NCBI GenBank assembly: GCA_017645305.1
Contig: JAGCPD010000044.1
Span: 1 to 47,049 of the forward strand
Reading direction: 5' to 3'
DNA: 47,049 bases
Origin: Bacteroidaceae bacterium
GTDB taxonomy: Bacteria > Bacteroidota > Bacteroidia > Bacteroidales > Bacteroidaceae
Shown in pieces: positions 6,531 to 15,236 of this stretch. The notes under the pieces were generated by a model. The model was not told the DNA's origin. It worked only from the letters and a program-made list of their open reading frames with translations, and did not search any database. The translations under genes and the position numbers were made by a program. Position 1 is the first letter of the stretch. Every line of letters begins with the position of its first letter.

Positions 6531-8894
6531 ATGAGTTGTCACATTATTTATTATAAGGATGGGGCGAAGATGATGCGCCCTGTCCAGACGAGAGAGGAAT
6601 ACCTGGCGCTGAGAAATGGCGGTCAGCAGGTGAACAACGTGAAACGCATCCGTCTGGGCGAGACGGCTCTGAAACCGCGGCTGGTGCAGATGAACTACAG
6701 CTGTCTGCCGAATGAGGACGGCTCGCTGAAAGGCTCCACCCGTATGAGCAACTCCGTGGGGATGGACATCGATCACATTGCTGCCGCCGATCTGGAACAG
6801 GTGAGGCATCGCATCCTGGAGAAGGCTGACGAGCTGGGGCTGCTGATGATGGAGGAGAGTGCCCGTGGCGAGGGCTATCACCTGGTCTTCAAGCGCAGAC
6901 CGGAACTCAGTCAGGAGGAGAACCTCAAGTGGGCAAGCGACCTGCTGGGCGTGGAGTACGACAAGGGCGCTAAGGACATTACGAGGGTGTTCTTCACAAC
7001 AACGGAGAAGGAGATGCTGTATCTCAAAGATGAACTGTTTGAAAATAGCCCCCTCCCAGCTTCCCCCAATGGGGAGGGGACAGTTTCAGTGGATTCTCTA
7101 AAGACTCCAGTCGCCCCGAGGGGAGGAACTCCAAGTGAAGGTGATGACAACGGACAGAGTGCTCCCCCCCTGGGGGGAGATAGAGGGGGGCTGTTTCCCA
7201 CGGATTTCAAGGGCTTGCCTTATTCTGAGATTATCGCTGAATACTGGCGCAGGACGGGTGGTGAACCTACTGAGGGTGAGCGTAACAAGCGGCTGCACCA
7301 GTTGGCGGCAAACTTGCGAGCCATCTGTGATGACTCAGAAGAGTGGCTGTTGGAGTTGATGCCTCGATTCGGCCTTCCAGAACAGGAGATGAAGAGCATC
7401 GTCCACTCGGCTTGCAAGGAACCTACCAAAGGGTCGCGCCTGATGGACCAGATTGTAGATGCGTTGGCAAGGAACGTTGACGAAAACGAGGACGAATGTT
7501 CTTCCCTTTGGTCAGGCGCAGGCGGAGCAATGGTCAATGTTCAATGGTCAATGAAGCGTTTCCCGCAGGGCGTTCGTGAATCGATAGAGGCGGTTGGTCC
7601 TCAGTTGGCTATGCCCATTGTGACCGCTATCTGTCCCTGCATCGGCATGCTGGCTACGGGTGTGACGCTCGACGTGCACGGTCAGAAGAAGGGCTTGAAC
7701 CTTATCTCCTATATCGCTGGTGACTTTGCATCGGGCAAGGGCGGCATAGACCCTGTGGTGGAGGCTTGGATGAGCGAGATGGTGGCATTAGACAAGATGT
7801 ACCAGATGCAGGAGGACGAGTGGCGCGCCAAGAAGCGGGCGGCGAAGAACAAGAAGGAGCAGCCCGAGGAACCGAAGTTGCCTGTGCGTTGCCTGACGCT
7901 GAACAACACGGTTGCCAACCTGGCCGAGCGACTGGCCAACACGGAGGGTAAGCACGCCTTCTCATTCACGCCTGAGGCGGATACGGTGGCGCAGAAGTGG
8001 AAATCGACGATGAGCGATTTTTCTGTGATGCTGCGCTAGAGCTACGACGGCACGAAGTACGAGCGCGAGGCGCGTAGTGCCGATGCGGTGAACGTGCATA
8101 TCGACCGCCTGTTGTGGAACGTGACGATGTGCGGCACTCCGGATGCGTTGTATCGTGTGGTGTCGAACTACACGGATGGCTTTCAGAGCCGTATCGCCGT
8201 TGCCCGCACACCTGACAATACCTTTGCACCGTTGGAGGACAAGCCCTGTGTGCTGACCGACCGCCAGCGGGAGCGCATACAACAGATAGCCCATCTGTTG
8301 CCCTTGATGCAGGGCGAGGTGGTACTGCCAAAGCTGGAAGCGAAGGGGCGCGAATGGTTGGAGCGCATCCGCGTGGAGACGATGAAGAACGACGACAGGG
8401 TGAAGGCCCGTCAGCGCTTCCGCGTCTGTGTGACAGCCCAAAGGATGACGTGCTGCCTGATGCTCTGCAAGGTTTGCGAGGGACTGATTCAGAAGCACGG
8501 ACTGAGTGGTGCTGAGACGCTGTTGAAGCAGCGGCCTGGATTGTGGAAGGAACTCCTGCTGAAGGTGCAGAAACCATCGATGTTGGAAGCTTACGACGTG
8601 ATAGCCGACTCGCTGCTGGAGAACGCACTATACTTCTTCCGCAGCCGCATTGAGAACGCTTTCATAAGTCGCGACTATGCGGGCTACCAGACCAGCGAGC
8701 GACAGAAGCGCGGCAAGAACGACTCCATCTTTGAGCGACTGGATGTGCTGTTCTCGTTTGAGCAGGCGATGCAGCACTCGGTGGCTGTGAAGGGGGTTGG
8801 CGTGAACCACAACACCGTCCGGCAGATGCTGAAAAATTGGAGGAATCAGGGACTGGTCGTGCTGACCGACGATGGGCAGTATAGGAAGAAGTGA
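6531..8894 (+). pseudogene. VirE/DUF3987-type primase-helicase gene with an in-frame amber codon
   Basis: A single frame runs from ATG 6531 (a TTG at 6516 is an alternative) to 8894 and is broken only by TAG at 8037-8039. Residues about 1-165 match the VirE N-terminal (BT4734-like) domain with GMDIDH and GEGYHLVF. A linker carries a translated palindromic repeat (7049-7190). The rest resembles the DUF3987-type helicase-like part, with GDFASGKGG at 7720-7750. Reading continues after the stop as SYDGTKYEREARSADAVNVHIDRLL, in the same frame and in keeping with the family, to a helical end near GVNHNTVRQMLKNWRNQG. One base change (CAG to TAG) would explain it. Because neighbours end in TAG, the code is standard and full-length protein is unlikely. 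Confidence 0.85.
7049..7190 (+). repeat. GC-rich palindromic repeat inserted in coding sequence
   Basis: CCCCCTCCCAGCTTCCCCC with its inverted half GGGGAGGGG at 7071-7079, then CCCCGAGGGG near 7114-7123 and CCCCCCCTGGGGGG near 7164-7177. Nearly the same unit lies at 8896-8931. The block is read in frame through the VirE-type linker as SPLPASPNGEG ... SAPPLGGDRGG. Confidence 0.8.
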
Positions 8895-8895
8895 G

Positions 8896-8963
8896 GCCCC
8901 CTCCCAACCTCCCCCAAAGGGGAGGGGAGGAAGTTTGGTCATTTGTCATTTGGTCATTTTCAA
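8896..8963 (+). repeat. palindromic repeat and GGTCATTT copies after the VirE gene
   Basis: CCCCCTCCCAACCTCCCCC and its inverted half (8896-8931) match the unit at 7049-7080. It is followed at once by two GGTCATTT copies and one GTCATTT (8937-8963), the same unit as the iterons at 510-533. Together they mark both sides of the element's core. Confidence 0.7.
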
Positions 8964-8976
8964 TTTCTGAACTTGA

Positions 8977-9019
8977 AACCTGAAACCTTACAACCTAAAA
9001 CCTCATAACCTCAAAACCT
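8977..9019 (+). repeat. six AACCT units with 7-8 base spacing
   Basis: AACCT begins at 8977, 8984, 8992, 8999, 9007 and 9015, ending directly at the ATG of the next gene. It may be a low-complexity spacer; no ribosome site is visible in it. Confidence 0.6.
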
Positions 9020-9463
9020 ATGATTACAATCGAGAATACTAAGGATTGCTTCGTGCAGCTCTGGCTACGGCTGGAGCGCACGAGGCAGCTCCTGCAGGGG
9101 CAATACAAGCGGTTCTGCATCCGCAGGGTGCTGAAAACGTGGTTCGGCCTGCGGGCTACGGATGACTTCATCTGGAAGGTCTGCACCCTGTGCGAACAGG
9201 CAGGCTGGGACGAACTGCCGCCGCCTACGCTCTATCCGCGCAAGCATCGCGAGTTTCTGCGGGCGATAGTAGCTGTCCGTCTGGGCATCAGCTTCTACAA
9301 GGTGAACCTGAAAGCCCTCGACAAGGCGTATAGCGTGGCGTTTCCAGAGAGCACGCCGATAAATGTAAACAAAAAAGTGAAAAGTGAACAATTAACAATT
9401 AACAATGAATCACTAACCAAAGAAAGAAAAAATGAAAGAAACAAGAGGAATAAGAAATTGTAA
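9020..9463 (+). CDS. hypothetical protein in the VirE cluster
   Basis: This 147-residue basic protein has a globular part of about 110 residues (CFVQLWLRLERTRQLLQGQY, KTWFGLRATDDFIWKVCTLCEQAGW, LYPRKHREFLRAIVAVRLGI). A low-complexity tail follows (KSEQLTINNESLTKERKNERNKRNKK), which looks like translated spacer. It overlaps the next gene by 32 bases. I do not recognise the family; conserved W and C residues and steady codon use support a real gene. Position between a primase-type and a virion-type gene suggests an element-borne function. Confidence 0.6.
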   Translation: MITIENTKDCFVQLWLRLERTRQLLQGQYKRFCIRRVLKTWFGLRATDDFIWKVCTLCEQAGWDELPPPTLYPRKHREFLRAIVAVRLGISFYKVNLKALDKAYSVAFPESTPINVNKKVKSEQLTINNESLTKERKNERNKRNKKL

Positions 9464-9851
9464 TCCTTTGAACATCAGACGTTCTAAGGTTAAATGGCAG
9501 GGACTGTGTGTCCTGCAGGAAGACAAGGAATTCTGCCAGTTTGAAAGTATGGAATACGGGTGGCGTGCCGCCTTTGTGCTGCTCTGCCGCACGTACTACG
9601 GGAAGTACGGACTGAAGACCATCAGGGACATTGTGTCACGATGGGCTCCTGCCAACGAGAACAATACGCCCGCCTATATCCGTCACGTATCTGACTACAC
9701 GGGCATTGCACCCGACAGGGTATTGGGTACACCGCAGGAACAGCCCACACAATGGCTGCTGATAGGCTACGCTATGTCTGTAGTGGAATGCGGGAAGGCT
9801 CTCTCGCCTGTCCCTATGCTGAAAGGTTTTTCACTGGCAACGAGCCAGTAA
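9432..9851 (+). CDS. structural protein P5-like, lysozyme-type phage protein
   Basis: The 139 residues begin MKETRGIRNCNPLNIRRSKVKWQG and continue with FCQFESMEYGWRAAFVLL, RDIVSRWAPANENNTPAYIRHV and a SVVECGK segment. This is the pattern of the Bacteroidetes proteins annotated as virion structural protein P5, thought to have a peptidoglycan-cleaving fold. There is no signal peptide. The start overlaps the tail of the previous gene. It ends the accessory block: the next gene is on the other strand beyond a terminator. The enzymatic role is inferred from family annotation. Confidence 0.8.
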   Translation: MKETRGIRNCNPLNIRRSKVKWQGLCVLQEDKEFCQFESMEYGWRAAFVLLCRTYYGKYGLKTIRDIVSRWAPANENNTPAYIRHVSDYTGIAPDRVLGTPQEQPTQWLLIGYAMSVVECGKALSPVPMLKGFSLATSQ

Positions 9852-9884
9852 AATAAATTACGTGAACATCTCCCTTTTTACTGC

Positions 9885-9918
9885 TGAGGCACTCTGATTC
9901 ATCCATCGGGGTGCCTCA
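9885..9918 (+). terminator. hairpin after the P5-like gene
   Basis: The stem TGAGGCAC/GTGCCTCA with an 18-base loop lies 34 bases past the stop. It lacks a T run, so it may be a weak terminator or a site at the element border. Confidence 0.4.
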
Positions 9919-9975
9919 CTGTTTGCAAGCGCGATACTTTATTCTGTATTAAACATTGGTGGACGACATAAAGAA

Positions 9976-10010
9976 CCCCCAGAAGTTTATTTACTTTTGG
10001 GGGCTTTTGA
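9976..10010. terminator. bidirectional terminator between element and chromosome
   Basis: The ten-base-pair stem CCCCCAGAAG/CTTTTGGGGG (one G-T pair) has an eight-base loop and T-rich flanks on both sides. It sits between the rightward P5-like gene and the leftward acyl-CoA synthetase gene. Confidence 0.8.
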
Positions 10011-10031
10011 TATTTGCTGTGTCTGTATGTT

Positions 10032-11708
10032 TCAGATTTCTTCGTTGGCGTACAGGAAGCGCTTGATGCTTCTCTTGGGGGTCTTCTCGAATTCCTGTTT
10101 CATAATCTTGATACCGGAAAGTTGGGCATAGGCGGGTAGGAGGGGATTTACATTCTTGCGGTTCTCTTCCATTAGAGCAATAACATCCTCCTCTGTCAGA
10201 TGCTGTGCCTGTACCTGTTCCTGGTCTGGATAAACGAGTCCGTACAATTTCTCGCCTTTCTGGATGACTACACACTCGGCTACCATCTTCATGTTGCTGA
10301 GCTTATCTTCAATCTCCTCGGGATAGATGTTCTGGCCATTGGCTCCCAAAAGCATATTCTTGCAACGTCCCTTAATGAAGAGGTTGCCTTTCCTGTCCAT
10401 CACACCAAGGTCACCTGTGTGATACCAGCCTTCCTTATCGAGTGTAGCCTCTGTAGCTTCTTCGTTCTTGTAATAGCCAAGCATTACGTTAAGGCCACGG
10501 GTAAGTATCTCGCCGGGAATATTCTGCGGGTCGGGACTAAGAATCTTAAGTTCTTGGTGAAGAACGTTCTTTCCACAACTGCCTGGTACAAACTTGTCGT
10601 AGTCTTCGTAGGTGATGATGGGGGCACACTCTGTAGCACCATAACCTACGGTATAGTGAAAACCTATATCGTGCAAGAGTTTTTCTATCTCGTGGTTCAA
10701 GGCTGCACCTCCGATAATTACCTCATAGAAATTGCCACCCAAGGCCTTGGTAAGACCTTCGCGTATCTTACGTTTTATAATGCTGTTAACGATTGGCACC
10801 TTCAACAGGAACTGCATCTTGGGTGTCTCAATCTTAGGCAGGACTGCCTTGCGTACCACCTTCTCGATAATAAGAGGAACGACAATCAGAATAATGGGCT
10901 TTACTTCTGCCAAGGCTTGCATCAGTACGGTTGGTGATGCCATCTTGGTCAGGAAATGGATGTGTACACAGGAGATAAACTCGAAAGTGAACTCGAATGC
11001 CATTCCGTACATGTGCGCCATTGGGAGCATGGAAAGTACGTTGTCGCCCGGCTTAATAATGTCCCCCAGAACATGTTTGGCAAAATCACAATTGCTCCAT
11101 AATGCCCGATAGGGGAGCATCACACCCTTGCTGTTACTGGTGGTTCCGCTGGTGTAGTTTATGATAGCCAGTTCATCGGGCTGGTCCTTGTGATAATCAA
11201 GGTCGGAAGGCTGAATACCTTGGGGATATTTCCGGGCATATATTTGACTGGCGTTTGCGAATGATTCGGCAAATTTCTGTGTACTGCTGTTCAATATGCT
11301 GTAATCTGCCAATGATATGATGCCTTCAAGTACGGGCATCTCACTTGCTGTAAGTGCCGGCCATACTTTGTCTCCGACAAAAAGCAGCTTGGCTTCGCTG
11401 TGGTTTACTATGTCGTGTACCTGAGAGGGATGAAACTCATGAAGAATGGGAACGGCTACAGCACCATAGGTGATGATACTGAAGAAGGCTGCTCCCCAAC
11501 GACTTAAATTGCGACCACAGAGTGCTATCTTGTCTCCTTTCTGAATGCCAAGCTCGGCATAAAGAATATGAAACTTTTCTATTATTTCGGCAACATCCTT
11601 GTATTTAAACGTGAACAGGCCGTGGTCTGACATAGAATCCCTGTCCCAATACTTCTGGATGCTTTCTTGAACTATTTTATTATAAGAAGGTACTACTATC
11701 TGCCCCAT
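10032..11708 (-). CDS. long-chain acyl-CoA synthetase (AMP-forming)
   Basis: The enzyme activates fatty acids to acyl-CoA through an acyl-AMP intermediate. The ANL-superfamily signatures are visible: the phosphate loop YTSGTTSNSKG (about 185-195), GYGATECAPI, the GWYHTGDLG motif and GANGQNIYPEEIE near the C-terminus. I chose ATG 11708, giving 558 aa, because an in-frame GTG at 11735 coincides with the promoter box. The gene is monocistronic, between its own promoter at 11735-11742 and the terminator at 9976. Bacteroidales carry several such synthetases, so the preferred substrate is not known. Confidence 0.9.
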   Translation of the reverse strand: MGQIVVPSYNKIVQESIQKYWDRDSMSDHGLFTFKYKDVAEIIEKFHILYAELGIQKGDKIALCGRNLSRWGAAFFSIITYGAVAVPILHEFHPSQVHDIVNHSEAKLLFVGDKVWPALTASEMPVLEGIISLADYSILNSSTQKFAESFANASQIYARKYPQGIQPSDLDYHKDQPDELAIINYTSGTTSNSKGVMLPYRALWSNCDFAKHVLGDIIKPGDNVLSMLPMAHMYGMAFEFTFEFISCVHIHFLTKMASPTVLMQALAEVKPIILIVVPLIIEKVVRKAVLPKIETPKMQFLLKVPIVNSIIKRKIREGLTKALGGNFYEVIIGGAALNHEIEKLLHDIGFHYTVGYGATECAPIITYEDYDKFVPGSCGKNVLHQELKILSPDPQNIPGEILTRGLNVMLGYYKNEEATEATLDKEGWYHTGDLGVMDRKGNLFIKGRCKNMLLGANGQNIYPEEIEDKLSNMKMVAECVVIQKGEKLYGLVYPDQEQVQAQHLTEEDVIALMEENRKNVNPLLPAYAQLSGIKIMKQEFEKTPKRSIKRFLYANEEI

Positions 11709-11734
11709 TTGCACAAAATCTTTAAATGTGTGCA

Positions 11735-11742
11735 CAAAGGTA
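11735..11742 (-). promoter_or_regulatory. -7 box (TACCTTTG) of the acyl-CoA synthetase gene
   Basis: CAAAGGTA on the plus strand reads TACCTTTG on the minus strand, 26 bases before the chosen ATG. It decides the start, because transcripts would begin within or after the upstream GTG. Confidence 0.65.
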
Positions 11743-11808
11743 GGTTTTCTTTAGCGTTTTTGCAAGAAAATTCCGTATTTTTTGCACAAATTAAAAGAAA
11801 ATGTGAAA

Positions 11809-12480
11809 TTAATACACTCTTGGCCCGAATATCTTACTGCCGATTCGTACCATATTACTGCCATGTTTAACGGCAATAAGGTAGTCATCGCTCATGCCCC
11901 ATGAACGTATGGTAAAATAATCGTCATCTGGAAAGAACTCGGTTTTCAGTCTGGCGAAAATGGTATTTGACTGTTCGAACTCTCTACTGATTTGCTCCTC
12001 ATCATCCACATTGCTGGCCATACACATCAGACCGCAAAGCCTGATGTTCTTCAACAAACGCCATTCGCCCTGCTTCAGATAGTCCAGCAGTTCCTGGGGA
12101 GCAAAACCATACTTTGTCTCTTCACAGGCAACATGCAGTTCCAACAGGCAGTCTATAACACGGTTGTTCTTCTCGGCCTGCCTGTTTATCTCGACAAGCA
12201 GCTTATGCGTATCTACGGCATGAATAAGTTGTACATAGGGGGCTATATACTTTACTTTATTGGTTTGAAGATGCCCAATGAAATGCCACTCAATATCTTT
12301 TGGAAGTATCTGGTACTTTTGCTGTAGTTCCTGCACATGACTCTCGCCAAAGAGACGTTGCCCACCCGCATACGCTTCTTCTATCATACTGGCAGGATGA
12401 AATTTGCTTACAGCCACAAGTTTGACATAGGGTGGAACCGTCTGCTTAATCTGGCTGATTATCTCCCTGGGGTTCTTCAT
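11809..12480 (-). CDS. YggS family pyridoxal-phosphate-binding protein
   Basis: YggS/PLPBP proteins bind pyridoxal 5'-phosphate and keep its level and amino acid pools in balance; no enzymatic activity is established. Visible are LVAVSKFHP with the PLP lysine (K26), FGESHVQE, WHFIGHLQTNK, LCGLMCMAS, then SWGMSDDY and VRIGSKIFG, in the family order. I chose ATG 12480 (224 aa, MKNPREII), the family's usual start; an upstream in-frame ATG at 12507 would overlap the previous gene further. With this start the overlap with DUF4494 is 35 bases, so the pair is probably one transcript. Confidence 0.93.
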   Translation of the reverse strand: MKNPREIISQIKQTVPPYVKLVAVSKFHPASMIEEAYAGGQRLFGESHVQELQQKYQILPKDIEWHFIGHLQTNKVKYIAPYVQLIHAVDTHKLLVEINRQAEKNNRVIDCLLELHVACEETKYGFAPQELLDYLKQGEWRLLKNIRLCGLMCMASNVDDEEQISREFEQSNTIFARLKTEFFPDDDYFTIRSWGMSDDYLIAVKHGSNMVRIGSKIFGPRVY

Positions 12481-12913
12481 CTGGTGTAGCTTTAAATATA
12501 TCAACAATCTTTGTTTCTGTAATTGACACGATTTCCCAGTCGCCTAACGTTCCAGCCATTCCTTTGTCCAGGTTCTTTAACGCAACACGGAAATCCTTTG
12601 CCTGCACCAGTATCGACTGAACCGCACGTTTTTCCGTACCTTTCTTTTCATCAATAGTGATATATGCCACACGTGCCTTAAACCATTTGTCATCGGTAAG
12701 GTCTTCGCTTTCCATAACTTCGGCAAACCTTGCCCTTCTGATGTCAGACACTACAAATTCACCTGCCATGAAGGGTTCTATTTCTTCAATAAATCGTTTC
12801 TCTGCCTCGGTGAAGCTTATGGCATCTACCAAATATGTTTCAGACGTACTCTTAATGAGACCGTCTTCCATTGTCTTGTCGTATTTAACCTTACATTCAA
12901 ACCATTCTGTCAT
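12446..12913 (-). CDS. DUF4494 family protein
   Basis: The 155 residues begin MTEWFECKVKYDKTMEDG and repeat a similar segment later (KWFKARVAYITIDEKKGTEK), followed by ILVQAKDFRVALKNLDKGM and DWEIVSITETKIVDIF. This is the two-part pattern of DUF4494, a Bacteroidetes family of unknown function, usually next to yggS as here. It is acidic and cytoplasmic (no signal). A TACTTTAG near-consensus box lies upstream near 12956-12963, so it may have its own promoter. Confidence 0.85.
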   Translation of the reverse strand: MTEWFECKVKYDKTMEDGLIKSTSETYLVDAISFTEAEKRFIEEIEPFMAGEFVVSDIRRARFAEVMESEDLTDDKWFKARVAYITIDEKKGTEKRAVQSILVQAKDFRVALKNLDKGMAGTLGDWEIVSITETKIVDIFKATPDEEPQGDNQPD

Positions 12914-12978
12914 AGTTGTATTCTTTTTAATTGTTTATTGGTTAGCGAATAGCCGCTAAAGTATTTTTAAAAGATTTT

Positions 12979-14871
12979 TTAATGAAATAACCGTTTCAGT
13001 ATGTCTATGCGTTTTATTTTTTTCAGGTAACTCTCAATATTCCTACGTTCTTCCTTTTTATACCAGAAGAAAAACATACGCTGCTGCTGTTTGTCTTTTG
13101 GACTTTTGGCTGAGTATATAGGCTCCAAAGTATATGGATGATATCCTGTTGCCCAGCATGTGGTGGCTACTGTAAGCGGAGTGGGGGTGAAGTCCTGAAC
13201 CTGTTCTAACTGGAAATCCATGTTCTTGGTTTCAATGGCCAGTTCTGCCATATCCTGAGCATGGCAGCCCGGATGACTGCTAATAAAATAAGGTATTATC
13301 TGCTGGTGCAGGTGTTCTTTCCGGCAAATATCGTCAAACACTTTCTTAAACTGATGAAATAACAGGAATGAGGGTTTCCGCATGATTTCCAACACCTGTT
13401 CCGAGGTGTGTTCGGGTGCTACTTTCAGGCGACCGCTTACATGGTTTACTATCAGTTCACGTGTATATTCCCTGGCTGCGTTGTTCAGTTTTTCGTCCTT
13501 CCAATCGTGTAACAGCAAATCGTATCTGACGCCACTTCCGATAAAACTTTTCTTAATTTTGGGAATCTTGGCAACTTCCCGATAGATTTCAAGTAATGGA
13601 CGGTGGTCGCCATTCATGTTCGGACATATCTGGGGATGAATGCACGAGGGACGCTTGCAAACAGCACAAGCCTTTTCGTTCTTTCCGTGCATCATATACA
13701 TGTTTGCACTGGGACCGCCCAAATCGCTAATATAGCCCTTGAAATCCGGTTGTTCTGCAATCTGTCTGACTTCACGCAATATGCTTTCCTTGGAACGGCT
13801 CATGATGAACTTGCCTTGGTGTGCGCTAATCGTACAAAAAGCACAACCTCCGAAACAGCCCCGATGCAGATTCACACTGAACTTAATCATGTCAAATGCC
13901 GGAATTCTCTTTCCGTTGTATTTCGGGTGAGGCAAACGGGTATAGGGCAGGTCAAAGCTACGATCCAATTCCTGTTGCGTCAAGGGCGGGAATGGTGGAT
14001 TCACAACTACCCACACACCTTTTGTTTCCTGAAGAAGACGTTGGGCCTTCAACTTGTTACTTTCTTCTTCAACATGGCGGAAGTTATCTGCATGAAGCTT
14101 TAAATTAGCAAGACAGTCTTCATAACTATGCAGGACAATATCATCTTTCTGTATTCCTCCGGGAATTTCTGCATAGTTATAGATGGAAACTGTCTGAGGA
14201 ACTGCGTTCTGCTTCTGAATTACATCCCGGAAGGTCTGGCGTGTAATATATGATTCGCCATTCTCATCGTAATACAACGAGGGGTGATAGTTGCTCAATG
14301 TCTCAGAGAGCAAATTTGAAAGCATTAGCGTGGGCTTCTCGCCCATACCGTATGTAATTATGTCGGCATCGCTTTCTATCAGTATGCTTGGCATAAACTT
14401 CTCTTTCCAGTAGTCATAATGCATCACTCTGCGCAGACTGGCCTCTATACCTCCCAATACGATGGGCACATCAGGATAAAGCTGCCTTAATATCATGGAA
14501 TAGACGATGGTAGGATATTCCGGCCTGAGGTCATGTCTGCCGTCCGGGCTATAGGCATCCTCGCTTCTCAGCCTTTTGGCTGCAGTATATTTATTTACCA
14601 TACTGTCCATACAACCCGGGGCGATACCAAACCATAGTCTTGGCCTTCCCAGTTTCTTAAAGTCGCGGAAATCTCCATGCCAGTCTGGCTGGGGTACAAT
14701 GCAGACACGCAGGCCTTCAGCTTCCAGAAGCCTGCCAATTACCGCTGCTCCAAAAGAAGGGTGGTCAACATAGGCATCTGCGCTGAACAGTATTACATCA
14801 GCACAGTCCCAGCCCCTCAGTTGCATTTCCTTCCGCGTGGTGGGTAGCCAGTCAGACAGCCTACGTTCCAT
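12979..14871 (-). CDS. YgiQ family radical SAM protein
   Basis: YgiQ proteins are radical SAM enzymes with an N-terminal domain of unknown binding role; the reaction is not known. The [4Fe-4S] motif is C339-x3-C343-x2-C346 (RGCFGGCAFC). The N-terminal part has the usual MQLRGWDCADVILFSADAYVDHPSFG start, and the C-terminal part carries CAVCKRPSCIHPQICPN and VAPEHTSEQVLEIMRKP. The length, 630 aa, fits the family. It starts 13 bases after the previous gene and belongs to the leftward operon. Confidence 0.95.
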   Translation of the reverse strand: MERRLSDWLPTTRKEMQLRGWDCADVILFSADAYVDHPSFGAAVIGRLLEAEGLRVCIVPQPDWHGDFRDFKKLGRPRLWFGIAPGCMDSMVNKYTAAKRLRSEDAYSPDGRHDLRPEYPTIVYSMILRQLYPDVPIVLGGIEASLRRVMHYDYWKEKFMPSILIESDADIITYGMGEKPTLMLSNLLSETLSNYHPSLYYDENGESYITRQTFRDVIQKQNAVPQTVSIYNYAEIPGGIQKDDIVLHSYEDCLANLKLHADNFRHVEEESNKLKAQRLLQETKGVWVVVNPPFPPLTQQELDRSFDLPYTRLPHPKYNGKRIPAFDMIKFSVNLHRGCFGGCAFCTISAHQGKFIMSRSKESILREVRQIAEQPDFKGYISDLGGPSANMYMMHGKNEKACAVCKRPSCIHPQICPNMNGDHRPLLEIYREVAKIPKIKKSFIGSGVRYDLLLHDWKDEKLNNAAREYTRELIVNHVSGRLKVAPEHTSEQVLEIMRKPSFLLFHQFKKVFDDICRKEHLHQQIIPYFISSHPGCHAQDMAELAIETKNMDFQLEQVQDFTPTPLTVATTCWATGYHPYTLEPIYSAKSPKDKQQQRMFFFWYKKEERRNIESYLKKIKRIDILKRLFH

Positions 14872-14884
14872 TTATGCTATCGCA

Positions 14885-15223
14885 TTACTCTTCTGTAATA
14901 TCCTCTTTCAGAGTCGGCTTCAAAGCTTCCAGTTTTTCTTTTTCCCAATCAATATACAGCAATATCAGTTGGTGTAAACCGAAACACTTCATGTTATTGT
15001 GGAACAGTACGTTCTGACATAAATCCAACAAGTCCGGGTCTGAAGAATTTGACTCAAGGAGTGAACGTACATTAAGCCTTAGCTTGTCCAGCACACTTTC
15101 GTCAACTATTCCATTACTGTCCAACAATTCGTTGAAAAGCGAATAGTTTTCGATTGTATGTAAGTGCTTCTCTGATATTTCTATTGAACGAGAAGCTTTC
15201 ATGTTACAAATAATCTTATACAT
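14885..15223 (-). CDS. hypothetical protein
   Basis: A 112-residue acidic, helical protein without signal peptide or known motif (SRSIEISEKHLHTIENYSLF, VDESVLDKLRLNVRSLLES, HQLILLYIDWEKEKLEAL). An alternative ATG at 15202 would give 105 aa. It lies between the amidase-like gene (13-base gap) and ygiQ (13-base gap), so it is expressed with them. I do not recognise a family. Confidence 0.65.
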   Translation of the reverse strand: MYKIICNMKASRSIEISEKHLHTIENYSLFNELLDSNGIVDESVLDKLRLNVRSLLESNSSDPDLLDLCQNVLFHNNMKCFGLHQLILLYIDWEKEKLEALKPTLKEDITEE

Positions 15224-15236
15224 ATTTTATATTCAT

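Noticed and set aside
6531..8894. Amber codon recoded to glutamine as in some gut phages
   Set aside because: Genes on both sides (for example those ending at 2638, 3425, 3757 and 5386) use TAG as their true stop, so the standard code holds here.
8088..8894. Separate gene starting with GTG at 8088
   Set aside because: It is in the same frame as the upstream VirE-type part and continues that family; it has no start signal of its own.
1..9960. Integrase, insertion sequence or tRNA-type attachment site
   Set aside because: No integrase or transposase gene and no tRNA gene were seen in the window, so the element ends cannot be placed.
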